A stretch of DNA of 47,262 nt from Chitinophagales bacterium (GTDB taxonomy: Bacteria > Bacteroidota > Bacteroidia > Chitinophagales > Saprospiraceae): positions 1-47,262 of the forward strand of contig JAAFJN010000039.1 in the NCBI GenBank assembly GCA_013298845.1, read 5' to 3'. This document shows positions 1 to 8,231 of this stretch, piece by piece. A program made the translations under genes and the position numbers. Positions within the stretch are counted from its first letter, which is position 1, and every line of letters begins with the position of its first letter. The notes under the pieces are model-generated. The model did no database searches. It worked only from the letters and a program-made list of their open reading frames with translations, and was not told the origin of the DNA.

Positions 1-1742
1 CATGCATAAGTTGTAAAACCGGCTCCGGCATCCAAGGTGCCGCTGCTATTGACACAAATGACCGTCGGCCCGCTGATATTGGGTTGTGGTAAAGCCGCTA
101 CATTCAGGGTAAATGAACTGGTAGCGGTGCAACCGAAGGCATCGGTGGCGGTAACGGAATACGTGCCGCTGGCGCTCACCGTAATATCTGAACTAATTTC
201 GGTGGTGCTCCATACATACGCCGCAAACCCGGCGGTAGCGCTCAAAGTGGTATTGGTTCCGGCGCAAATAGCAGTACTTCCGTTAACGGACACGCTTGGC
301 GCGGCGGGAATATTGGCGACGGTGGTGGCGGTTCCGGTGCAGCCGGTGGCATCGGTGACGGTCACGGTGTACGTGCCGCTGGCGTTGACCGCAATTTGTT
401 GGGTATTTCCGGTGGTACTCCACGCGTAGGTGGTGTAACCTGCTCCGGCGTCTACATTCAATTGACCATTACAGGTGTACGGCGCGGTGACAATCGTGGG
501 CGAAAGACCGTTGGCCACGGCCACAATTTGGCTGTTGGTACCCGTGCAGCCCTGCGCGTTGGTAACGGTTACGGTATAAGTTCCGGCCTGCGTAACGATG
601 ATTTGCGGTGTGTTTTCAGTGGTGCTCCAGGCGTAATTGGTAAAACCGGCTCCGGCTTCCAAGGTGCCGTTGCTGTTGACACAAATGACCGTTGGGCCGC
701 TGATATTCGGCGCGGGTGCCGTTGCCGCCGTTACCACAAAATCATCCACAGTTGTGCAGCCGAAGGCATCGGTGGCGGTGACTTCGTAGGTGCCACCGGC
801 GTTGATGGTAATCGTAGGACCTACTCCGGTGGTGCTCCATACGTAGGCATTCAAACCGGCGGTGGCGCTTAATACAGCGTTAGTTCCGGCGCAAATATTG
901 GCATTTCCCGAAATGGTCACCGAGGGCGGCGGCGGAATATCCACCACGGCCTGCGCCGTACCCGAACAGCCCGTGGCGTCGGTGACGGTAACGGTGTAGG
1001 TGCCGCCGAGGGTAACGGTGGTTTGTTGTTGGTTGCCCGCATTGCTCCACGCGTACGATTGGAAACCCGATCCCGCGTCGAGGATAAATTGGTCGTTGCA
1101 GGCGTACGGCAATTCGGCAATGTTGGGTTGAAGGCTGTTGCTGACGGTCAGTACCTGGCTATCGGTTCCCGTACAACCATTGGCAGCCGTGACGGTCACC
1201 GTGTACGTTCCCGCCTGATTGACGGTAATGGAGGGTTGGTTGCTGCTGGTACTCCAAACAAAACCGGTAAAACTGCCCGGTACGTTAAAGGTCGCGCTGC
1301 CACCAGCGCAAATCTGCGATGGTCCGCTGATGGTGGGTTGGGGCGCATTTAACAAACTGACTCCAAAGGCATCCACGCTGGTGCATCCGAAGGCATCGGT
1401 GGCGGTGACTTCGTAGTTCCCGCCCGTGTTGATAGTAATCGTGGGCGTACTGCCAGTCGTGCTCCAAATATAACTTACAAAACCCGCGCTGGCCGTGAGG
1501 GTGCCGTTGGCACCGGGGCAAATGGTACTGCTGCCCGAAATCACCACCTGCGGCGTTGGGGGTGGAATATCGGCCTGGTATTCGGCCGTACCCGTGCAGC
1601 CATTTGCCGAAGTAACCGTAACGGCGTACAAATTAGATTGGGTAATGGTAATTTGGGTTTGGTTCGTGACGGTGTTGCTCCACGCTATATTGGTAAATGT
1701 CCCACCGCCAAGGGTAAGGGTCAACGTATTATTACAAGCGTA
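1..1742 (-). pseudogene. 3' part of giant Ig/PKD-like repeat adhesin, out of frame with its 5' part; runs off the window
   Basis: This stretch reads without a stop from the left edge to about 1742 on the minus strand. It continues the same repeats as the gene at 1732-3327 but in another frame, and has no start codon of its own. The repeats have the same signatures: YACN...AGxGFxSYAWS, ISGxxxICAG, GTYTVTVTxAxGCTGT and IPxPP. Such repeats form beta-sandwich stalks of secreted Bacteroidota adhesins. The complete absence of stops over 1.7 kb, with normal repeat spelling, means the frame break is either very recent or an assembly error in a repeated region. The C-terminus, where a T9SS sorting domain would be expected, lies outside the window. 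Confidence 0.75.
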
Positions 1743-3200
1743 AGGTTTGGGAATCGGTACCGGTACAACCATTGGCCGCCGTAACGGTAACGGTGTAAGT
1801 ACCGCCCTGTGTAATGGTGGTAGTGGGTTGGCCTGAGGTGCTGTTGCTCCAATCATAGTCATTAAACGTGGCCGGAACCGACAAAACCGCCGAACTGCCG
1901 TCGCAAAACTGGGTGGGGCCGGAAATCACCGGCGTTGGGGACGTTAATACCGTAAGGGTAAATGTTTCGGTATCGGAGCAGCCAAATGCATCAGTGGCGG
2001 TAACGGTGTACGTGCCGCTGGCGCTCACCGTAATTTGGGGTTGGCCGCTGTTATTGCTCCACAAATAGGTGTTAAACCCGGCGGTGGCTTGCAATACGGT
2101 ATTTTCGCCCGTACAAATTTGGTTATCACCGGTAATGTTCACCACCGGTGGCGTTGGAATGGTCACAAATAATTCATCGGTGCCCGTACAGCCACTGGCA
2201 TTGGTAACGGTGACGGTATAAGTGCCGTTTTGGGTAACGGTAATTTGCGTTTGGTTGGTTACGCTGTTGCTCCACGCGTAACTGGTAAAGCCAGCGGCGG
2301 TACTCAGGGTAAATTGCCCGTTACAAGCGTACACCGATTGGTTAATAACGGGATTTGGGGCCGGGAGCAGGCTCACATTCGCCGATGCCGTACCGGTGCA
2401 ACCGTTCGCGGCAGTGACCGTTACCGTGTAGGTTCCGGCCTGATTCACCGTCGTAGTGGCTCCGCTATTGGTACCGCCACTCCAGTCATAATTGGTAAAA
2501 GACCCGCCCGTGGCGGTCAAAATGGCCGTATTGCCAGGGCAAAGTGTTGCGTTGGCGACGCTGGGCGTTGGGTTGGGCAATGTACTCACCGTAAAAGATT
2601 CGGTGTCGGTACAGCCAAAATTATCGGTAGCCGTTACGGTGTAGGTTCCGGCAGTGCTGACGGTCGTTTGGGCCGCATTGCCCGCATTGCTCCAACTGTA
2701 TTGGTTAAACCCGGCGGTAGCGGTCAGCACATTGGCGGTGCCCGCGCAAAAACTGGCATCGCCGCTAATGGACACCACCGGCGGCGACGGAATACTGACC
2801 GTAATGGCATCGGTGCCGGTACACCCGGACCCGTCGGTGACGGTAACGGTGTATGTGCCGCCGAGGTTGACCGTTATTTGTTGTTGGTTGGCGCTGGTAC
2901 TCCAGGCGTACGAACTAAATCCGGCCCCGGCGTTGAGCGTAAATTGTCCGTTACAACTATACGCCCCCTGGCTAATGTTCGGGGAAGGGCCGCTGGACGG
3001 CGCAATATCCACCGAAGTTGTGCTGGTACAACCGGCGGCGTTGCTCACAGTCACGGTGTAAGTACCCGGCCCCGGTACGCTGGTGCTTTGGGTAGTGGCG
3101 GTAGTGCTCCACAAATAACTGCTAAAAGTTTGGTTCACCGACGCCGTACCGGTAGCGCTTGGGCAAAGGGTCGCCGGTGCATTGATGGTCGGGTTGGGGG
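1..3200 (-). repeat. Higher-order coding repeat, about 630-bp period (3 x 70-residue units)
   Basis: The YACN-type unit recurs at about 2950, 2320, 1735, 1100 and 470. The spacings are about 630, 586, 634 and 630 bp. The single short interval (2320 to 1735) is the one with the 44-base loss and frameshift. Each period holds three beta-sandwich subunits, starting YACN, ISG..ICAG and PxISGPxxIC. Confidence 0.8.
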
Positions 3201-3327
3201 CCGCCACAATGGTTAAACTAATGGATCCAAGCCCGGTGCATTGGGCTTGAAGGCTGTTTGTAATGCAAAAAATACTAAGAAAAGTGCAGGCGAAAAAACG
3301 AATGTGTGTAAAAACGTTTATTGTCAT
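1732..3327 (-). CDS. Secreted Ig/PKD-like repeat protein, N-terminal part (frameshifted at its 3' end)
   Basis: The start is placed at the ATG at 3327, because it gives a clean signal peptide (MTINVFTHIRFFACTFLSIF, cleaved after NSLQAQ); an upstream alternative at 3363 adds 12 residues before it. The mature part is a run of about 70-residue beta-sandwich units that come in sets of three, so the DNA period is about 630 bp, marked by YACN at roughly 2950, 2320, 1735, 1100 and 470. It has no catalytic motif. The likely role is a cell-surface or secreted adhesin exported by Sec and probably T9SS. The frame ends at a TAA at 1732, directly after GCTGTDSQ, where the paralogous unit continues with VLTVSNSLQPNIAELPYACN. 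The deletion therefore truncates the product to 531 residues unless it is an assembly artefact. Confidence 0.8.
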   Translation of the reverse strand: MTINVFTHIRFFACTFLSIFCITNSLQAQCTGLGSISLTIVAAPNPTINAPATLCPSATGTASVNQTFSSYLWSTTATTQSTSVPGPGTYTVTVSNAAGCTSTTSVDIAPSSGPSPNISQGAYSCNGQFTLNAGAGFSSYAWSTSANQQQITVNLGGTYTVTVTDGSGCTGTDAITVSIPSPPVVSISGDASFCAGTANVLTATAGFNQYSWSNAGNAAQTTVSTAGTYTVTATDNFGCTDTESFTVSTLPNPTPSVANATLCPGNTAILTATGGSFTNYDWSGGTNSGATTTVNQAGTYTVTVTAANGCTGTASANVSLLPAPNPVINQSVYACNGQFTLSTAAGFTSYAWSNSVTNQTQITVTQNGTYTVTVTNASGCTGTDELFVTIPTPPVVNITGDNQICTGENTVLQATAGFNTYLWSNNSGQPQITVSASGTYTVTATDAFGCSDTETFTLTVLTSPTPVISGPTQFCDGSSAVLSVPATFNDYDWSNSTSGQPTTTITQGGTYTVTVTAANGCTGTDSQTLRL

Positions 3328-3451
3328 AGCGGTTTGTTTTTGTTCTGTGTGGTGAAAGAACAAATATTTTACGCAATGGGTTTAACATACATTTGACATT
3401 CGTCTAATTTTGGCAAATTATTTGTCACGGCGGGGAATCAAAAGCCCCGTT

Positions 3452-3826
3452 CTATTTTTTTGAAAATTTGGAAATCAATGCATAATGGTCGGATAGTTGC
3501 ACTTTTCCCGATGGCGTTTCCACCATTTTTTCCTTAAAAATCACTTTAGCGTTCGTTATTTTCAAAACTTCAAGAAGTTTTGGTGAAACATAAATATGGC
3601 CAATTCTTTGCGAGATGGACCCGGAATGTGTTCCGTTTTGGTTCAGGGATATTTGTGCATCCAGGCTTATTTCAGGCGTGATTTGATTTATTTGACAGAC
3701 ATAAAAAATAGATAATAATATTTGGAGCATCTTGTTGGTGCAAAAATCCACTTGATTACCGTTCCGCAAAACTTCGGCCGGTTTTATACCACCGAGAATG
3801 AGAACGGATTGCCCAAAACGGCCCAA
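3452..3826 (-). pseudogene. C-terminal remnant of an endonuclease/exonuclease/phosphatase (EEP) family protein
   Basis: The end of this frame carries the EEP C-terminal signature: NGTHSG, then RIGHIYVSP (family form RIDYIFVS) and finally LSDHYAL, the SDH motif with the catalytic histidine. An EEP enzyme is normally about 250-300 residues. Here only about 60 residues are recognisable, the upstream part does not look like the family, and the only start is a TTG at 3826. The IS66-derived element lies directly upstream. I infer a truncated, non-functional remnant. The assignment rests on the C-terminal motifs only. Confidence 0.45.
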
Positions 3827-3850
3827 AAGTGTGAATGATGTAATTATTTT

Positions 3851-4241
3851 GTAAAAACTTATCCAGCCTGGAAAACGATAGATTTTCTATCGAGAACATT
3901 GATCAGGTTGAGGAATACGTTCATTGAATGTTTGCGTAAAGTTGAGGTGAATGACTGGATTCGTGCATAGTGCTGTGCACCTTTGAAGGTTTGGAGCTTT
4001 TTGGACAGTCCATCGGAGGACGGCGGTTTGTGGCTGTTCTTACTGTTCAGGTTCAAGCGCGAACGCAAATCTGCATTCTCCGCCCGCAGGGCAGCGTTCT
4101 CTGATTCCAATGCCTCAACCTTGGCCAGCAAGGCATGCACCAAATCCTTTAGTAACTTTATGTCGTTCGATAATTCCATGAACCAGATGATTACTCTAAA
4201 ACAAATTTACGTAGACTTGGGATATGTGCCTAAGTTTTTAC
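3851..4241 (-). mobile_element. 391-bp IS66-derived non-autonomous element with perfect IRs and 8-bp TSD
   Basis: The element begins GTAAAAACTTA (3851-3861) and ends with its exact reverse complement TAAGTTTTTAC (4231-4241). It is flanked on both sides by ATTATTTT (3843-3850 and 4242-4249), a perfect 8-bp target duplication. IS66-family elements characteristically start with GTAA and make 8-bp duplications. The only coding content is a fused head-and-tail remnant of the IS66 transposase. The element has both ends but no DDE domain, so it could move only if a complete relative supplied transposase. Confidence 0.85.
3859..4179 (-). pseudogene. IS66 transposase (TnpC) with catalytic domain deleted in frame
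   Basis: This is a 106-residue product. Residues 1-67 are the IS66 TnpC N-terminus: a leucine-zipper-like coiled coil (ALESENAALRAENADLRSRL) followed by the hallmark NSKNSHKPPSSDG. From about residue 68 it changes to the IS66 C-terminal tail (ARIQSFTSTLRKHSMNVF). A full TnpC is about 500 residues, so roughly 400 residues, including the zinc-finger and DDE domain, are missing although the frame is kept. It cannot be an active transposase. The residual coiled-coil product could in principle interfere with full-length TnpC, but nothing here shows that it is expressed. Confidence 0.8.
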
Positions 4242-4337
4242 ATTATTTTAAAATATTGTGTAACATTATGGGACAGCATCGCGTGTAATTTTGTCTCCTG
4301 ATAAAGATTGTAATTCACAAGCCCAAAAACACTCCTC

Positions 4338-5336
4338 ATGAAAAGGTTGGAAAAAAAAGTCGCTATCCGGGCAACGGCGGTTGAAGCGGCACCCCGAACA
4401 ATCAGGGTGAACACGGTTCATCCATCGCCCGTTCATACAACCAATCCTGCCACAAACAAAGTCATTCAATCATTTGAAGAAATGACCGATGAGGCAGTTG
4501 ATACCGCGATTGGACAAGCCGCCAAAGCCTTTGAAACCTGGAAAAAAACCAGTTTTCAACAACGCAAAACCTTACTCCACAAGGTCGCTGATTTGCTGCG
4601 TTCAAAAAAAGAAGTATTCGCCAAAATGGTTACTTTGGAAATGGGTAAACTCATTGCTCAGGCCGAGGGGGAGATACTTTTGAGTGCTGATATTTTTGAT
4701 TATTACGCCAATTATGGTGAAAAATTTCTTGCCGATACACCCCTCTATCCCGAATACGGAGAAGCATATATTCAATACAAACCAATCGGGGTGTTGTTGG
4801 GGGTTGAACCCTGGAATTTTCCATTTTACCAAGTGGCGCGTTTTGCAGCACCCAACATCATGGCCGGCAATACGATATTGGTCAAACACGCTTCCATTGT
4901 GGCACAATGTGGTATTGCTATCGAAGATTTGTTCAAAGAAGCGGGCGCGCCAAGGGGAGTTTACACCAACCTGTTAATTTCAGGTAAACGATCGTCTGCT
5001 TTGGTATCCGATGTGAGAATTAAGGGGGTTTCGCTCACCGGCAGTGAGGCTGCGGGCGCAAGTATAGCCTCCGAAGCGGGGAAATACCTAAAAAAATCAG
5101 TGTTAGAGTTGGGTGGCTGCGATGCCTTCATCATACTTGAAGATGCTGATATGGACAAAACCGTGGATTGGGCGGTCATTGGAAGAATGAACAACAATGG
5201 TGAGTGCTGCATAGCGTCCAAACGGTTTGGTGGCACAAAAGGGTCGGGTTATGGCAGAGAATTATCTGAATTGGGGATGACTGAATTTGTCAATAAAAAA
5301 CTTATTCGCATTAGTAAACTAACTGACCCTTTTTGA
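4338..5336 (+). pseudogene. Chimeric, internally deleted aldehyde dehydrogenase (succinate-semialdehyde dehydrogenase-like) with SDR leader
   Basis: Three pieces are joined in one open frame. Residues about 8-34 match the C-terminal third of a short-chain dehydrogenase (RATAVEAAP..IRVNTVHPSPV). Residues about 35-296 are an ALDH from its N-terminus (NPATNKVI) through EPWNFPFYQV, the catalytic-Glu motif LELGG and the catalytic-Cys segment NNNGECCIASKRF. At about 5221-5231 the frame jumps to the family's extreme C-terminus, FGGTKGSGYGRELSELG..EFVNKK. Roughly 140 residues of the catalytic and oligomerisation domain are absent (usual length about 455). The ATG at 4338 lies in the SDR remnant. The product is very unlikely to be an active dehydrogenase. 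Its nearest relatives appear to be the GabD/Sad type. Confidence 0.8.
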
Positions 5337-5421
5337 GAAACGGTCTGTCATCATGACGCAGTTCATATCGGAGGGTGCTTCAATATTTAAAATTAACTCA
5401 ACTAAATAAAAATAATTCAAT

Positions 5422-5871
5422 ATGAAAAATGAAAAAACGATTGAAGTGTTAAACACACTCGTTCAAATCAATAACGACCGCATCGAAGGCTACGAAACCG
5501 CCTTCAAGGAAACAGAAGAGCCAGATTTGAAAGCGCATTTCAGCCAGTTCATGCTGACAAGCCAAAAATGCAAACAAGAATTGGTAAACGAAGTGACCCG
5601 TTTGGGCGGCGAACCAACCGATAGCACCAGAGTATCGGGGAAATTCTTTCGGGTCTGGATGGATGTAAAAGCCGCCATTACGGGCAAAGACCGCAAAGCA
5701 ATTCTCGGTTCGTGCGAGTACGGTGAGAACGCCGCCGATGAAACCTACCATGATATACTGAAAAATGAGTTGGAATATTTAATGGCCCCGCAACAATCAA
5801 TGATTAATGCTCAACATGCGCTGTTAAAAGCCGACCGTGACGTGATAAAATCAATGCACGACGCGAATTAG
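5422..5871 (+). CDS. PA2169 family four-helix-bundle protein (DUF2383)
   Basis: This 149-residue protein is full length for the family. The N-terminus EKTIEVLNTLVQINNDRIEGYETAF is diagnostic of the PA2169/DUF2383 group (only part of the motif is needed: NNDRIEGYE). The group forms ferritin-like four-helix bundles, often found among stress-response genes in Bacteroidota; its biochemical role is not established. The helical heptad pattern and conserved acidic residues run through to the C-terminus LLKADRDVIKSMHD. There is no signal peptide, so it is cytoplasmic. It sits next to redox and stress-type genes. The frame ends at a TAG, after which a pterin dehydratase fragment follows in the same frame. 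Confidence 0.85.
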   Translation: MKNEKTIEVLNTLVQINNDRIEGYETAFKETEEPDLKAHFSQFMLTSQKCKQELVNEVTRLGGEPTDSTRVSGKFFRVWMDVKAAITGKDRKAILGSCEYGENAADETYHDILKNELEYLMAPQQSMINAQHALLKADRDVIKSMHDAN

Positions 5872-5976
5872 CCAAATAAGGTCGAAATAGCCCTTTTCAC
5901 GCACGATGCCCATGATAGTATCACGGAAAAAGACCGCAAACTTTCGGCGGAAATTGATAAAATATTCAAAAAATAG
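5872..5976 (+). pseudogene. C-terminal fragment of pterin-4a-carbinolamine dehydratase
   Basis: Directly after the TAG of the PA2169 gene, and in the same frame, the sequence reads about 34 residues ending in a TAG at 5974. The piece VEIALFTHDAHDSITEKD followed by RKLSAEIDKIF fits the C-terminus of PhhB/PCD enzymes (family form VxVxLxTHDxGGLTEKDFxLAxxID). PCD proteins are about 95-115 residues, so about two thirds are missing, including the catalytic histidine cluster. There is no start codon. I infer a deletion that removed the front of the gene and fused its tail behind the PA2169 gene. Confidence 0.6.
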
Positions 5977-6010
5977 TCGGTTTTTTTTCAAAAAACAACA
6001 AAACAAACAA

Positions 6011-6565
6011 ATGGCACATATTTCAATCATTTCTTCCTGTATCCGGCCCGACCGAAAAAGCCACAATGTTGCGCTATATTTCAACAATTATTTGACCAAT
6101 CATGATTTAGCGAAGGTTGACATTTTGGATTTGAAGGAATATAATTTTCCGCTTTTTGACAATACGTTGAAAAACCAAAAAAATCCGTCGCCGCAATTAC
6201 TTGACTTTGCTAAAAAAGTAAAAACAACCGATGGTATCATCATCGTAACGCCCGAATACAACGGTGGCATTCCGGCAAGTTTGAAAAATGCAATTGACGT
6301 TTTATATGACGAATGGCATGGCAAACCGATTTCAATCGTCACTGTATCCGGCGGCATTTTTGGCGGTACACAAGCCTTGGTATCGCTGCAATTTACACTG
6401 TGGAAAATAGGGGCGTGGACGGTTACCAATATGTTTCACGTTGCAAAAGTGCAAGAAGCGTATGACGTATCCGGGCTCGCTATGGACAAATCGACAACGG
6501 ATAAATTAACCGATGTCTTTGTTAAAGAACTTTTAGATGCCGTTGAAGCCAATAAAAAAGGCTAA
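6011..6565 (+). CDS. NADPH-dependent FMN reductase family protein
   Basis: This is a 184-residue flavodoxin-fold protein. The start at 6011 is chosen because MAHISIISSCIRPDRKS begins the first beta strand and phosphate-binding loop; the frame is open 35 codons further upstream but that extension is lysine-rich and unrelated. Diagnostic segments are TPEYNGGIPASLKNAIDVL (the TPEYN flavin-binding loop) and SGGIFGGTQA. Members reduce FMN, quinones or azo compounds with NAD(P)H and are often linked to oxidative or quinone stress. The exact substrate cannot be told from sequence. It is cytoplasmic, and lies between remnants and the fasciclin genes. Confidence 0.85.
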   Translation: MAHISIISSCIRPDRKSHNVALYFNNYLTNHDLAKVDILDLKEYNFPLFDNTLKNQKNPSPQLLDFAKKVKTTDGIIIVTPEYNGGIPASLKNAIDVLYDEWHGKPISIVTVSGGIFGGTQALVSLQFTLWKIGAWTVTNMFHVAKVQEAYDVSGLAMDKSTTDKLTDVFVKELLDAVEANKKG

Positions 6566-6584
6566 AACGTTCTATCACAACTGC

Positions 6585-6599
6585 CCTGCCAGTTGCAGG
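6585..6599. promoter_or_regulatory. Palindrome CCTGCCAGTTGCAGG upstream of FAS1 gene
   Basis: An imperfect dyad (CCTG..CAGG), 27 bases before the ATG at 6627. A related dyad, CCTGACAGTATCAGG, lies 16 bases before the second fasciclin gene. The flanks are also alike (CACANCTG before, GAAA after). It could be a shared operator, or residual homology from duplication of the gene with its leader. Confidence 0.4.
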
Positions 6600-6626
6600 A
6601 AATCATTAGATTAAATCGAAATTATT

Positions 6627-7058
6627 ATGACACATTCAACTGACAATAAGTCCCAAAAAGACATCGTTAGCATCGCCTCTACAAGCGCCAAAACGCTCGC
6701 CGCCGCCGTTACCGCCGCTGGTTTAGTCGAAACGCTGCAAGGCAATGGCCCATTCACGGTTTTTGCACCGACGGATGCCGCTTTTTCGGCCATCCAATCG
6801 GATGTAAACACCTTGTTGAAGCCCGAAAACAAGGCCAAATTGGTCAATATCCTGACCTATCACGTCGTGCCTGGCAAGGCAATGGCAGCCGACCTCAAAG
6901 ACGGCCAAGAACTCACTACCGTGCAGGGTGGTAAACTGAAAGTCTCCATCAAAGACAAGAAAGTAATGATTAACGGCGCGCACGTCATTTCGGCGGACGT
7001 GCACGCATCGAACGGCGTTGTCCATGTGATTGACAAAGTTATTTTGCCAAAAGCGTAA
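6627..7058 (+). CDS. Single-domain fasciclin (FAS1) protein
   Basis: This 143-residue protein consists almost entirely of one FAS1 domain. It has the H1 box GPFTVFAPTDAAFSAIQ, the central ILTYHVVPGKAM (YH motif) and the terminal H2 box NGVVHVIDKVILP. FAS1 domains mediate adhesion and are usually exported; this copy has no recognisable signal peptide (N-terminus MTHSTDNKSQKDIV), unlike its neighbour, so it may be cytoplasmic or may have lost its leader. The product is about 75-80% alike to each FAS1 domain of the gene at 7272, so the three domains derive from recent duplication. Confidence 0.9.
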   Translation: MTHSTDNKSQKDIVSIASTSAKTLAAAVTAAGLVETLQGNGPFTVFAPTDAAFSAIQSDVNTLLKPENKAKLVNILTYHVVPGKAMAADLKDGQELTTVQGGKLKVSIKDKKVMINGAHVISADVHASNGVVHVIDKVILPKA

Positions 7059-7240
7059 AAACCGCCCTTGCAAAAACAGAAAAACACCCAAAATCACTAC
7101 CTCGATATTTACCAATACAATGGGAATGTTTTGCGTGTTTTTCTGTCTTTTTGTGTTCATCCATGATGGTAAAATAGTCACCCCAATCCCCAAAAACCAA
7201 ATAATAAATGTCCTCCTCGTGAAATTTTTTTCACATCTGT

Positions 7241-7255
7241 CCTGACAGTATCAGG
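7241..7255. promoter_or_regulatory. Palindrome CCTGACAGTATCAGG upstream of tandem FAS1 gene
   Basis: A dyad 16 bases before the ATG at 7272, related to the one at 6585-6599. It may be an operator or a translation-modulating hairpin near the start. Its function is not known. Confidence 0.4.
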
Positions 7256-7271
7256 AAAATATCCAATTAAA

Positions 7272-8171
7272 ATGGAAAAAATAACAAAACTGCCTTTATT
7301 AGGCACATTGCTTTTGGCAGTTGTTCTATCAAATTCTTTTTGTGCAACCAATAAAAAAGACATCGTCGGTGTCACTTCCGACAATGCCAAAACACTAACA
7401 GCCGCCGTCACCGCTGCGGGGCTGGCCGAAACCCTCAAAGGCCCCGGACCGTTCACGGTTTTTGCGCCCACGGATGCCGCTTTTGCCGCCATCCAATCGG
7501 ACGTGGATAACCTGATGAAACCCGAAAACAAGGCCGAACTGGCTAAAGTGCTCACTTGCCACGTCGTCAGTGGCAAAAAAATGGCTTCCGATCTTAAAGA
7601 CGGACAACAATTGACCGCACTGGATGGCAGCAAATTGATGGTGAAAATCAGTAACGGCAAAGTGATGGTTAATGATGCCACCGTTACAACCGTAAATTTG
7701 GAAGCATCAAACGGCGTGGTTCACCTGATTAGCCGGGTGATTTTGCCCGCCAAACCGAAAGAAAAAGCAATGGACATTGTGGCCGTTGCCTCCGAAAGTG
7801 CCAAAACACTGGCCGCCGCCGTTACCGCTGCGGGGTTGGTCGACATCTTGCAAGGCAACGGGCCATTCACGGTTTTTGCGCCCACGGATGCCGCTTTTGC
7901 CGCCATCCAATCGGACGTGGACAACCTGATGAAACCAGAAAACAAGGCCAAATTGTCCAATATTCTGACCTATCACGTTGTGGCTGGAAAAATAATGGCC
8001 GCCGATTTGGCGGACGGACAAGAACTGAACAGTTTACAGGGTACTAAACTGAAAGTGTCCGTCAAAAACGGAAAAGTGATGATCAACGGCGCGAATGTTG
8101 TCTCGGTGGATATTCCCGCATCGAACGGCGTGATCCATGTGATTGACAAAGTGGTGATGCCGAAAATGTAA
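7272..8171 (+). CDS. Exported tandem fasciclin (2 x FAS1) protein
   Basis: A 299-residue protein. Residues 1-25 (MEKITKLPLLGTLLLAVVLS) form a signal peptide; a cysteine at the cleavage region (NSFCA) could be a weak lipobox. FAS1 domain 1 spans about residues 28-158 and domain 2 about 165-299. Both have GPFTVFAPTDAAFAAIQ and an NGV[VI]H[LV]I..V terminal box; domain 1 has CHVVSGKKM and domain 2 YHVVAGKIM. The DNA at 7452-7535 and 7866-7949 (84 bp) differs at only about two positions, which shows recent internal duplication. The likely role is adhesion at the cell envelope or in the biofilm matrix. A hairpin terminator follows. Confidence 0.9.
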   Translation: MEKITKLPLLGTLLLAVVLSNSFCATNKKDIVGVTSDNAKTLTAAVTAAGLAETLKGPGPFTVFAPTDAAFAAIQSDVDNLMKPENKAELAKVLTCHVVSGKKMASDLKDGQQLTALDGSKLMVKISNGKVMVNDATVTTVNLEASNGVVHLISRVILPAKPKEKAMDIVAVASESAKTLAAAVTAAGLVDILQGNGPFTVFAPTDAAFAAIQSDVDNLMKPENKAKLSNILTYHVVAGKIMAADLADGQELNSLQGTKLKVSVKNGKVMINGANVVSVDIPASNGVIHVIDKVVMPKM

Positions 8172-8193
8172 AATACTGTTTTTTTCTATTGTA

Positions 8194-8231
8194 AAACCCT
8201 TCAACCGTTTAGAGCGATTGGAGGGTTTTTG
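8194..8231 (+). terminator. Rho-independent-type terminator after tandem FAS1 gene
   Basis: The 14-base left arm 8194-8207 (AAACCCTTCAACCG) pairs with 8215-8228 (CGATTGGAGGGTTT); the two non-Watson-Crick positions are G-U pairs. The loop is 7 bases and the arm runs into a short T run. It lies 22 bases after the stop at 8171. Confidence 0.7.

Noticed and set aside
2230-3216. Long open frame of 328 codons on the plus strand, and others at 37-1743.
   Set aside because: They are antisense shadows of the repeat adhesin, produced by its biased repeats; no domain and no plausible start context.
3429-3462. Hairpin CGGGG/CCCCG followed by a T tract on the plus strand as a terminator.
   Set aside because: There is no plus-strand gene upstream, and the tract overlaps the end of the minus-strand EEP remnant.
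4266-4469. Minus-strand cysteine-rich frame of 67 codons.
   Set aside because: It is antisense to the SDR/ALDH chimera and the cysteines do not form a spaced metal-binding pattern.
5909-5925. Palindrome CCATGATAGTATCACGG resembling the dyads upstream of the fasciclin genes, as a possible third site of one regulon.
   Set aside because: It lies inside the pterin dehydratase remnant and is explained by its codons (HDSIT); it is also 85 bases from the next start and its spacing differs by two insertions.
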